The position numbers were made by a program, and so were the translations under genes. A stretch of DNA of 64,000 bases. It comes from Paragorgia papillata (taxonomy: Eukaryota > Cnidaria > Anthozoa > Scleralcyonacea > Coralliidae). The notes under the pieces are model-generated. The model searched no databases. It was not told where the DNA came from and saw only the letters and a program-made list of their open reading frames with translations. Of this stretch, positions 55,070 to 64,000 are shown in pieces. The stretch spans positions 1,313,001-1,377,000 of the forward strand of contig JAWNZC010000265.1 in assembly GCA_035771165.1 (NCBI GenBank), written 5' to 3'. Positions within the stretch are counted from its first letter, which is position 1; each line of letters starts with the position of its first letter.

Positions 55070-55267
55070 GGACCAGTGGGTAAATCTGGTCTTGCCGGCG
55101 CGAAAGGTAAACCGGGTTCAAATGGTGAGAAGGGAGAAACTGGAAATGCTGGAAATAGAGGGTCTCAAGGTTTACATGGTGATGCAGGTCAAGGTGGTCT
55201 TAAAGGCATTAAAGGAGAACGAGGAAATGTTGGATTACAAGGAGATGCTGGTAGCAAAGGCGAACAA
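55070..55267 (+). CDS. Collagen exon 18 (198 bp, fused)
   Basis: 22 triplets, phase 0, from GPVGKSGLAGAKGKPGSNGE to LQGDAGSKGEQ. It is the longest helix exon here. Its length equals 54+99+45, the sizes of three consecutive vertebrate exons at this place as I recall them, suggesting loss of introns. Lys, Asp and Asn are frequent. No Gly interruption. Confidence 0.96.
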
Positions 55268-56202
55268 GTAAGATACCAATACCCAAAGCTTGCTTCGGCC
55301 AAACCAATTTAAATTGTTGTTTTACAAACTTGATATTTTTAAAATGCAAAAAGAAAACAAAAAACAACATATAAATTAAAAAAATAATGTGTTGTTTAGG
55401 CAGTGTCGAGATACAAATTAAATTATAAAACAGGTTGCGTATTACACATGCTATATCATTGGTCGATTACCGTGTTTATATTAGGGTTTATAAAATAAGC
55501 TGTCCTCTACGCACGCTCTGATTGGCTGAGCTCTGTGCATTTATAAGAGTATGAAGATCATGAATGACGTAACGTGGCGTGGCGTGGCGTAGAATGGCGG
55601 GAAAAGCTAGGGAACTTTAAAAACTATCCCACTTTTAGTTCATTTTTTTCCCTTCATATTTTTTAAAACAAATAAAACATACCGTTCCTGTGCATATGTA
55701 CTTTTTATTAAGGTACATTTGACGTGATTTGAATACGAAAGAAGTGAAAGAAGTGCAAAAGCACTTCGACTTCTTTCGTGTTCAAATGACGTCGAACGTG
55801 CCTTTATAAGAGTACACATGCACGGAGCTTTATGTTTTATTTGTTAAATAAAAACAAGGATGTGACGTCATGACAGATTCCATAGTTTATAAACTTCCTG
55901 AAAAAATCGGAGCTACGACTAAAATTGGAGCATGTGCGCCAGGCTTAAAGCCAATTGAAATATTTCTGTACTTTTGCTACCAAAGTTTGAAGGTAATTTT
56001 GTGATGCGAAATACAGTGGACCCTACAGTAGCCACATTCGAAACTACAATAAGCTTTGCTGAGTATTCTTTGTGAAATAGAAATTAAAATGCCAGCGGTA
56101 GGCATGCACTAGATTATTTTCTTGTTGTGATGTTTGTCGCTGCTAGACACTTGCATCAATTTACTCTGTTTTTGTTTTATTAAAAGGAGATCTATTTTTC
56201 AG
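55268..56202 (+). other. Intron 18
   Basis: It contains a short inverted repeat (about 55712-55808, AAGGTACATTTGACGT...inverse). Otherwise nothing. Confidence 0.6.
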
Positions 56203-56256
56203 GGTTCAGCTGGAAGTCCGGGGCAACATGGCTGGGTAGGCGCTACTGGCAGCCAG
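56203..56256 (+). CDS. Collagen exon 19 (54 bp)
   Basis: GSAGSPGQHGWVGATGSQ, phase 0. A Trp in the helix is unusual. Confidence 0.95.
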
Positions 56257-56570
56257 GTATGTTAATTGTTATTAACTTCTTATAACCGAGAGTGCGGTCA
56301 TTATAGGAAGATATCAGATTGCCAGTACAGACTGAGCCCGCAGGTGGACGTCTGTACTTAAAAGACCGAGGACTGAAATTTTTTCGTAATGACCAAGCGC
56401 TCGAAGTTAATAAGTTGACGTTGTTGTCTTAAGTTGTTATCTTAAGTTATTGTTTTAAGTTGGCGTTGTTGTTTTAAGTTTTGTTATTGTTGTTATTGTT
56501 GTTGTCGTTGTATTAGTGCAATGGTAATTCAAACAGTATCAAGTTAAGTAATTTTTATTTTGTTATTTAG

Positions 56571-56615
56571 GGTCCACCTGGTCCACCAGGACCTGATGGA
56601 GCCAATGGTCAGAAC
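56571..56615 (+). CDS. Collagen exon 20 (45 bp)
   Basis: GPPGPPGPDGANGQN, phase 0. This is the most Pro-rich exon in the window. Confidence 0.96.
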
Positions 56616-57863
56616 GTACGTCTTGAAATTAGTTATTATTTTTGGTGTTATTATTATTATTATTGGTAATTGCTATTGTTATTGCTCTCGCTATTTTGGT
56701 ACAGGTATATTGCTATTGCTAATGTCTCCAGAGCTTTATGATAATTGGCACAACGGTTATCTTCTGATAATTCCACATTTTCTTGACCCTGTATATCAAA
56801 TATTGATAGTTCTCAAGTTTTTATCTTTTTTTCGTCAATCCTTGTGTCGAATGGACAAGTGATATTGACGAGGAGACATTTTTGGTTTTCTTTATTAATC
56901 AATGTATCTTGAAGTCCCACAACTTTATTTTCTCATTCTACGACACCCTGTCTGTTTTGTGGCATATATATATATTATTGCGCCATTTTGCTATAGAACA
57001 ATGGCCGAGTATTGTCAAACAATGGCTGCCTATGGTTCCCAGGCAAAATTACCAGTCTAAGTCAGCTTACTACCGGCTTTTAACGTCCGGTAGCATGACC
57101 ACGAAAACTGTACGGAGTATATACACCAAAACTTCACAAACCACAAATACCTATGCGTCCCATAGTTTAATTCTGTACGCCCCTACTAGTGGTGTGCGTC
57201 GGATCGGATTGACACCTTATAATCCGAGGATTTGCCAAAACTGTCAATCCGAATCCGATCCGATCCGAAGCCAAAAAATCGTAGTCCGATCCGATCCGAT
57301 CCGAAAACAGCTGCTCAAATCCAATCCGGTCCGAAAAAATTAAAACACCAGATATATGTTGCAATAGTTGCGCAAACTTTCCAAAAAGAAAACCAATGAA
57401 CAAATTTAAGAAAACTACTAGACAATAATAATCTTATGCAATAGTAACGTTCATATTTTGTGCAATGTGCATACAACTAGTGAATTTGTTAATTTGGTGA
57501 CAAAAACAATGACAAAAGTGAATCTGATGCGGGTAAAAAGTGCAAAGCCGATTCGATCCGATCGGAGAAGAGAAGAACAAAATCCGATCCGATCCGAGAA
57601 AAAAAGAACAAAATCCGATCCGAACGATAAAAGTTTAGTCCGATCGGTTCGGATCGGATTCGCACACCTCTAGCCCCTACGTATAAGTCGTCAATAAGTG
57701 CTTCACTACACTACAACCGCTAGCGAAAAAGTCATCCACCAAAACTTTTATTGACGTTCTAAATAAAATCTAATCTATACAAATGCCAAACAACTACATA
57801 CCAGTCTCTTTGTCTGCTGCGTAGTTTTTGATATTCCTTTGATGTTGTTTGGGTTTTTTTCAG
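56616..57863 (+). other. Intron 20
   Basis: It holds a hAT MITE (57187-57672). The left part (56616-57180) contains nothing I can name; open frames there look random. Confidence 0.6.
57187..57672. mobile_element. hAT MITE with perfect 8-bp target duplication
   Basis: The termini TAGTGGTGTGCG and inverse CGCACACCTCTA enclose many GATCCGATCCGA strings in both orientations. GCCCCTAC flanks both ends (57179-57186 and 57673-57680). Confidence 0.9.
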
Positions 57864-57917
57864 GGACGTGCTGGCGCACGAGGTCAAAATGGAGTTCCGG
57901 GACAAAAAGGAAGTCAA
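57864..57917 (+). CDS. Collagen exon 21 (54 bp)
   Basis: GRAGARGQNGVPGQKGSQ, phase 0. Confidence 0.96.
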
Positions 57918-58001
57918 GTAAGGACACAATATTATTTTATTTTATTAAAAAAAGAAAAGCCTAGGACCGAGTCTGTCGTTATATTAGGTTAATTTATTAA
58001 A

Positions 58002-58318
58002 TTAAAGGTGGCGTACAGTCCGTTCTGCGCATGACCGCAATGTGGTCCCCAAAACATGACATTCGTAGACAATTACATGAAGTACTCAGCAAAATGTAAA
58101 CCGTTAGGAACAACATGGCAGAAAACCAAGCGATTCGGCGAGGATATCTCCTCGGATTTCTTCTATTTCTCCTGAAAATATTTTGTTTTGGGTACAAGTA
58201 ATGAATGGGAACCAAGAAAAGCTTACAATCTTGAATAAGGTATTAGTATTATTTTTGTAAATAAAGATGTAAACATTAGTTTCGTACATGCGCAGAACGG
58301 ACTGTACATCACCTTTAA
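58002..58318. mobile_element. TTAA-flanked MITE (piggyBac-like target)
   Basis: TTAA/AGGTGGCGTACAGTCCG...CGGACTGTACATCACCT/TTAA. The arms are about 30 bp. Confidence 0.78.
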
Positions 58319-58340
58319 CCTTAATCATATAAACATTATC

Positions 58341-58801
58341 TTAAAGTGCCTGTATGAAACGAAAATTAAGTTTGTCTTATTTGAAAGAACACTTAAAATT
58401 ATAGAGTAACATCGTTTGACGTTTTTCGTTTCCTTGCTTCGTTCTTGAGATATTTCAGTTTGTTTGATATGCAAATTAAACATTTGTGCATAATGAGTTA
58501 TTGAAAAAAGTTATATCTTTGCTATTATCAAACCAAAATAATTCGAGGGAAGCATGTGCGTGTGTTTCGCCCAGAACACTAAACATATAGATTTTCAAGT
58601 GATTATATTTGACAATAGCAAAGATATATAACGTTTTTCGATAACTCATTATGCACGTGTGACGTCGCAAAATGTGACATTTACATCAAACAGACTGAAA
58701 TATCTCAAGAACGAAGCAAGGAAACGAAAAACTGCAAAAGATGTTACTTTATCATTCTTTCAAATAAGACAAACTTAGTTTTCGTTTCATAGGCACTTTA
58801 A
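58341..58801. mobile_element. MITE family M3, intact TTAA-flanked copy
   Basis: TTAA/AGTGCCTGTATGAAACG...CGTTTCATAGGCACT/TTAA. Arms of about 200 bp match those of 44305-44753. The TTAA target fits piggyBac-type integration. Confidence 0.82.
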
Positions 58802-59004
58802 CCCTAGAAGAGTAAAGAATACCACCAATACCACCAATACCACCTTAAGAGAATAAAAATACACGGCGTTGTATGACCACTAGACCATGCACAACACTCC
58901 ACCCAGTTTGAAATAAAACGAGAATCTAGGCTCAGTTTTATAGACAATAAAATATGTGCTGTTGTTGTTATTATTAACATGGCCTACATTATCATTATTG
59001 TTAG

Positions 59005-59058
59005 GGTTTGCGAGGAGAACCAGGTGAACAAGGTCCAGCCGGTTTTGCAGGAGAGGCA
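59005..59058 (+). CDS. Collagen exon 22 (54 bp)
   Basis: GLRGEPGEQGPAGFAGEA, phase 0. Confidence 0.96.
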
Positions 59059-59160
59059 GTAAGTGTTTTTTGCATGCTAGTACTTTTTTGTGTGATGTAA
59101 TTCTTCTTTGCATCTTGTATTAGCTTCTTGTGTGACTCACAGAGATTTTGTTATTTTTAG

Positions 59161-59214
59161 GGCCAAGTAGGCAGAACGGGACGAAATGGACCTCCTGGAC
59201 CTCAAGGATCAAGG
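59161..59214 (+). CDS. Collagen exon 23 (54 bp)
   Basis: GQVGRTGRNGPPGPQGSR, phase 0. Donor GTTCGT. The intron before it is only 102 bp. Confidence 0.95.
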
Positions 59215-59509
59215 GTTCGTTATTTTTTTTAAACTATTTTTACGTGTGCTTTTGCGGAACGCTGTGTAAGTGGCGTAGCTTGACCGTGTATGTTACGTCA
59301 AGTTTTGTTTTGTGATGTTAAGAACTCTTTCCCATGAAATTGCATTGAGTAAATCGTTTGTTAAGTGTTGTTTTCTATTTCTCTGTTGAAATTCTCTATG
59401 TACAAAACTCATTGTTGGTAAGATTTGACATTTAAAGAGCTAAAGAAAGTCAGGAAGATATCTAGCTCGATTAACTATTATTAATTTTTATATCTTTTAA
59501 TATCTGTAG

Positions 59510-59563
59510 GGTGATAGAGGTTTGATGGGCAGCAGAGGTCGCAATGGTCCAACTGGAAGCAAG
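59510..59563 (+). CDS. Collagen exon 24 (54 bp)
   Basis: GDRGLMGSRGRNGPTGSK, phase 0. It has the same unusual GTTCGT donor as exon 23. Confidence 0.95.
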
Positions 59564-59610
59564 GTTCGTTTCTAAATAGAGGGCTTCGAAACATTCTATA
59601 CCCGTAGAAT

Positions 59611-59820
59611 CCCGAAAGTAGCGCCCCCCCGAATGTAGCGGCAGATTTCAGATGTCTTAAAAGCCCCCCCCCCGAATGTAGCGGTGGATTTCAGATGTCT
59701 TAAAAGCCCCCCCTCCCCGAAAGTAGCTGCAGATTTCAGATGTCTTAAAAATTTCCGAAAGTAGCGGCCCCCCCGAAAGTAGCGGCCCCTCGTAAGTAGG
59801 CCCCCCCGTAAGCAGCGGCT
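59611..59820 (+). repeat. C-rich minisatellite
   Basis: Three units of about 57 bp contain CCCGAAAGTAGCGGCAGA and TTTCAGATGTCTTAAAAGCC, with shorter remnants after. Related GTAGC/GGGG strings occur at 43550-43880. Confidence 0.85.
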
Positions 59821-60528
59821 CTTTTGAAGAGCGCGCTTCCACGTTATGCAGTGAATACGATTGATGATGATAAAATGGCTTGAAAGAAAGAGGAAAAATA
59901 AAATCAAAAACTTTATTTCACGTTCATATTAAGAGGATATCTTGCATTCGTTTTATGTAATACAGCAAATTTAGTTCGTATTTACTTTACTTACTTACCG
60001 TATTTACTCGTTTAACAGCACACGCCACCCGTGCTCCTTCCAGTTATTCGACTAGTAGAATGTAATGTGTTGTTGAAGGAATTAGTTTTTTTTGTGGAAA
60101 AAATATATAACGCTCTTTAAGGGTCTGTTTGTTGTTACTTTTTTGGGTTTAGTGCGAACAGTTTAGATTTGACATACTCATAGATTGATAGGTTTATTTA
60201 GTATAAATAAAGTTTATTAGTTTAGTTTTACTTAAACGAAAGGCGACAGTTATTTTACATGTAGTTTCTTCGGAAACACTTTTGGATTAGTGTCCTTTCA
60301 GAAACTCGAAGAGTCTTTGATTGGCTACGTGGGCGGGCGGCTTTTTTTACTCTCATTGTTAATTTTTGTCTTTGTTTTATGTTATACTGAAAAATGGAAA
60401 CTAACACAAATTAGAATTTCTTCAAATAAACGTTAATTTACGCATTTCATTTTTTATTTTTGAAAACTATTTTCATACGGGATGCGAAATTTACGTTTTA
60501 TGTCGTATTAAGATATGGGCTAATGATC

Positions 60529-60680
60529 GTGATGGTAATGGCAAATGTAGTGGTGATGGTAGTGGTGATGGTGATGATAATGGTAATGGTGATGCTAATG
60601 GTAATGGTAATGTTTGAAGCAATGGCATTGGTGTTGGTGGTGATTGCAATTGAATGGCAATGGTGGCAGTGGTAATGACG
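60529..60680 (+). repeat. GATGGTAATGGT-type simple repeat
   Basis: Degenerate (GGTRAT)n tract. Confidence 0.85.
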
Positions 60681-60843
60681 ATGACGATCACTTTCTGTAC
60701 AAGCTGTTAGATGTTAATACTCACAGCTCTAGACAAGACTCTAACCTGCAACTGGCTAACTAACAAAACATTACAAACTCCAAGCTGAAAGTATCATACT
60801 AACGTACAAATTAAAGTATTTGCACATGTGTTTTGTTTCATAG

Positions 60844-60897
60844 GGTCACCAAGGACAGCAAGGACCCAGAGGAGATTCCGGAGCAAAGGGGGAAAGG
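60844..60897 (+). CDS. Collagen exon 25 (54 bp)
   Basis: GHQGQQGPRGDSGAKGER, phase 0. It contains an RGD triplet (GPRGDSG). Confidence 0.96.
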
Positions 60898-61165
60898 GTA
60901 ATTGGAATTTTAAAATCATTTCAGAACACTTTGTATTACGGAATTAAGTTATTACTACCCTTTATAAAATTTACATAAACGTGTTTTTATGTGTTTTTTC
61001 ATTGTTCCTATTGTAATGTAATAAAAAGTAAAATGAATTACTAATTTGGTGTTTGTAGATGTCATATTTTTCATCGATTTCGTACGAGTACTGCGGCTAA
61101 AGCATGAATCATTTTCATTGAAAGGAAATGAAAATATATTTTAAATAAATTTTTAACTATTTCAG

Positions 61166-61210
61166 GGTGAAAATGGAAAAAATGGCATGAAAGGCGGAGA
61201 AGGCGCACGA
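61166..61210 (+). CDS. Collagen exon 26 (45 bp)
   Basis: GENGKNGMKGGEGAR, phase 0, no proline. Confidence 0.96.
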
Positions 61211-61643
61211 GTACGTATTGCTCTATAAAATTAGTTATTCTAAATTATTATACGCATATGTCACGCACGTATTTTATTACATGTAGGTATAAGCATCTGT
61301 CAATCTATCATATATTATCATAATTATATACATCATATGTCATTTATCTTATAAGATAATTATAGTAAATTGTAAAAAGTTAAAAATTGAATGGAGTGAA
61401 CTGAGATAGCACATGATATAAAGCAGCAGCTTAAAGGCACAGTGTGTCACCATGACCCAAACTTGAAAAACGTCGTGGACAAATTCAAGTTCGCATGATT
61501 AAAATTTTGGTGAATATCATACACGTCAAAACTTGACAAGTAAAATCGTCTGGTGTTAGACAGAGTAAAATACTAAAGTCTGCTTCGTTCAAAAACGAAC
61601 CATACAGTATGTAAATCAATACCTGTCTGTATTTTTCTTTCAG
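61211..61643 (+). other. Intron 26
   Basis: It carries one piece of the dispersed CTAACGCCAGACGATTTTAC family (inverted, about 61530-61575); otherwise nothing. Confidence 0.6.
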
Positions 61644-61697
61644 GGCCCTCCTGGCGGATCTGGTCAAAATGGTCGTGATGGAAACCCTGGCAGCATT
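61644..61697 (+). CDS. Collagen exon 27 (54 bp)
   Basis: GPPGGSGQNGRDGNPGSI, phase 0. Confidence 0.96.
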
Positions 61698-61844
61698 GTA
61701 AGTATCAGAATGTTGTTATGCCTGAAATAATACTTGCTTGTTTTCCTCTTTCAGGCGGCAATATAGGGTTTTTTTCTGTGCATGATGTCGACTACCTATA
61801 CAAAAACGCTTTCGTTTTTTAACGAAGATTTCTTGTTTTTTTAG

Positions 61845-61943
61845 GGAGTTCCTGGTAATGCAGGACCATTAGGTGTTTCTGGTGCCCCTGGTCCTCCAGG
61901 GCCGTTGGGCGCTTCCGGTCTTGTTGGAAATAAGGGAGAGGCG
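61845..61943 (+). CDS. Collagen exon 28 (99 bp)
   Basis: 11 triplets, phase 0: GVPGNAGPLGVSGAPGPP then GPLGASGLVGNKGEA. Donor GTACGA, directly followed by a microsatellite. A 99-bp exon is the classic 54+45 fusion size of fibrillar genes. Confidence 0.96.
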
Positions 61944-61950
61944 GTACGAC

Positions 61951-62138
<188 letters not shown>

Positions 62139-62310
62139 TCAAAGTCGTTTCATTAAATATCGTATAAGTAAGTCTACCTTTGTGTATACTGTAGATGAAT
62201 TTTGTTTTCAGGTGGCTAATCAAAATATTGATTTAATTGTCTTTAATGAAATGTAACGAAAATGCAACGCCAAATAAACTTATTCTGATATATAAAAAAA
62301 TTGTGTGTAG

Positions 62311-62364
62311 GGTGATGCTGGTGCGGTTGGACCACCTGGTGAGGATGGAGTCAAAGGACAGAAG
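62311..62364 (+). CDS. Collagen exon 29 (54 bp)
   Basis: GDAGAVGPPGEDGVKGQK, phase 0, donor GTCAGT. Confidence 0.95.
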
Positions 62365-62705
62365 GTCAGTGCTTTCGTTTCAATAATTTTATTAACAACT
62401 ACACCAGCTACAACTTTACTGTTGATAACTTGGTATAACTTTTCAAACGGAACAGGTTATTAGGATTAGTATTATTCAAATGATAAAGTATAATGTCACT
62501 GTCAAGGCAGCGAACTCTTTTTTAAGCAAATCAATATTTTAAGAGCTAATCAACATAAAGGTTTGCCAGATTTTATCGTAAATCTTCCTCCGATTACTAA
62601 ATAGTGATTAAATATTTCTTCTTTTGATTCTCCTCATGAATTATTAATGATTTGATAAATAGAATAGCCAATGATCGTTATAATTCATTTGTATGTTAAT
62701 TTTAG

Positions 62706-62759
62706 GGTGAGTCTGGAGCAAGCGGACCACAAGGCCGTCCTGGAAACAATGGCCAAGAT
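62706..62759 (+). CDS. Collagen exon 30 (54 bp)
   Basis: GESGASGPQGRPGNNGQD, phase 0. Confidence 0.96.
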
Positions 62760-62961
62760 GTAAGTATTTAATAGATAAGCTGTGTAAATACATATATTTT
62801 TTCAGTAACCTGTATATTTTAGGGAAACACATCTGCAGTTATGATACATTTACATACTGTGATAACCGTGCAATATCTATTAAGTCATTTCTGTCCTAGG
62901 TCTTCCTCAGAGATGAATGAAATCATTTGCATGGTGCTAGCACAATAAAGCACCAGTTAAG

Positions 62962-63157
62962 GACCTCTAGTAACCCTCTAGGGACTCTCTAGTAACCCTC
63001 TAGGGACTCTCTAGTAACCCTCTTAGGTACTATCTAGTAACCCTCTAGGGACTATCTAGTAACCCTCTAGGTACTATCTAGTAACCCTCTAGGTACTATC
63101 TAGTAACCCTCTAGGGACTCTCTAGTAACCCTCTAGGGACGTTTTAGTAACCCTCTA
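62962..63157 (+). repeat. 22-bp minisatellite
   Basis: About eight units of CTAGTAACCCTCTAGGGACT type. Confidence 0.93.
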
Positions 63158-63211
63158 CAGGTTTTAAACTAAAGCTAGCGTTCTTCGCTTAAATAAAGGT
63201 TGACACTCAGT

Positions 63212-63330
63212 CTATGTGCACAAGGTAACGTTTCCGAGGGTTTTCGTATTGTTTCAGGTAATGAGCTGATTGTTCTGAGAACAGTAAACAATACGAAAAC
63301 GCTCGGAAACGTTACCGTGCGCACACATAG
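63212..63330. repeat. Inverted repeat
   Basis: CTATGTGCACAAGGTAACG and TTCCGAGGGTTTTCGTATTG are followed by the inverse, with few mismatches. Confidence 0.8.
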
Positions 63331-63833
63331 TCTTATTGTACCCGGGGTTTTAGATGATTTGGGTAAGCTCTCTGTGTTTGGGCGCAGTGCTGGGGTTTTC
63401 ACTGAGTACAACATTCACACTTTGTAGGGGAGTCTAAACCAGTGAGCTGAGTTCACTGGCTGGGTATAACTCAAGTAGTGATATCTTTGGCTCGTCGATT
63501 GAAACTAAACATGGCCGACATGTAGACCTCAAGTACAATATACGTATAGTATTAGTCCTCTACGCGCCCTAAGCACTGTGCCTGCGCTGGTCAAAAGATG
63601 GCGCAGGAGACTGATGTTTGGCTTCAATCTTAGCAGATACCACTCGTGCAGTTATATATAGAGCTCACTGATGTGAACAATCATGTTTGCGGGAAAATCT
63701 GATTTTGTTGGTGTTTTCCTCGTAAATTATCAATGAGTTTGAGATGTAAACTCCTAATCGTTCAAAATAATTGTGCCACCAGTAATGTAGTTTAAACTGA
63801 TATTAATATAGTACTATAATATTTTTAAATCAG

Positions 63834-63887
63834 GGTGACACTGGCGAAACTGGTTTTTCAGGTGCACAAGGAAACCCTGGTTCTCAG
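63834..63887 (+). CDS. Collagen exon 31 (54 bp), last in window
   Basis: GDTGETGFSGAQGNPGSQ, phase 0, donor GTGAGT. The helix must continue beyond 64000. Confidence 0.96.
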
Positions 63888-63908
63888 GTGAGTGTGATTG
63901 ACAATTAT

Positions 63909-64000
63909 GTTCGTTCGTTCGTTCGTTCGTTCGTTCGTTCGTTCGTTCGTTCGTTCGTTCGTTCGTTCGTTCGTTCGTTCGTTCGTTCGTTCGTTCGTTC
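63909..64000 (+). repeat. (TTCG)n microsatellite reaching the window edge
   Basis: About 23 uninterrupted units, starting about 20 bp after the last exon. Confidence 0.97.

Larger units (their letters stand above)
57918..59004 (+). other. Intron 21
   Basis: It is largely made of two adjacent TTAA-flanked elements (58002-58318 and 58341-58801). Confidence 0.7.
59564..60843 (+). other. Intron 24
   Basis: It contains two tandem-repeat stretches (59611-59820 and 60529-60680). The rest is AT-rich without recognisable features. Confidence 0.6.
62760..63833 (+). other. Intron 30
   Basis: It contains a 22-bp minisatellite (62962-63157) and an inverted repeat (63212-63330); otherwise nothing recognisable. 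Confidence 0.6.

Overview
The window is animal genomic DNA: split genes with short phase-conserved exons, AT-rich introns, many miniature inverted-repeat transposons (MITEs), minisatellites, and decayed retroelements of the Ty3/gypsy, DIRS and LINE types. The main gene is a fibrillar-type collagen whose N-terminal region carries a WAP module and two von Willebrand factor A (VWA) modules. WAP-bearing fibrillar collagens are, as I recall, known from cnidarians. Together with the DIRS elements and the repeat style, this points to a marine invertebrate, most likely a cnidarian. No species can be named from the sequence alone.

Layout. (1) 34-1848, minus strand: two 5' coding exons of a gene resembling PAGR1 (PA1, a subunit of the MLL3/MLL4 histone methyltransferase complex), running off the left edge. 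(2) 1849-4347: intergenic repeats. (3) 4348-64000, plus strand: one collagen gene occupying the rest of the window and running off the right edge. Its parts in order are a signal-peptide exon (4348), a WAP exon (17679), a second alternative signal-peptide exon (25568), two VWA exons (33757 and 36029), a short minor triple helix (38520-40818), a hinge or N-telopeptide exon (42960), and then 23 exons of uninterrupted Gly-X-Y (44820-63887). The long form has 1006 codons in this window and the short form 959. All N-terminal module boundaries are phase 1. All helix exons are phase 0, start with a whole Gly codon, and are 45, 54, 99 or 198 bp long.

The order of helix exon sizes matches, after a few fusions and splits, the order I recall for vertebrate fibrillar collagen genes such as COL1A1. 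This makes the gene a true fibrillar collagen homologue and indicates deep conservation of the exon ladder. The two signal-peptide exons, both ending in phase 1, imply two promoters: the upstream one gives a chain with the WAP module and the downstream one a chain without it.

The introns are crowded with repeats. They hold a 2.4-kb array of 48-bp repeats (9581-11985) and a 1.1-kb array of 17-bp repeats (13411-14480) inside a 2.2-kb terminal-inverted-repeat (TIR) element that also carries a gene-like coding fragment. There is also a gypsy/DIRS nest (45121-48337), several MITE families present in two or three copies, and hairpins resembling the hammerhead-ribozyme core. Most long open frames in the window lie inside tandem repeats and are not genes.
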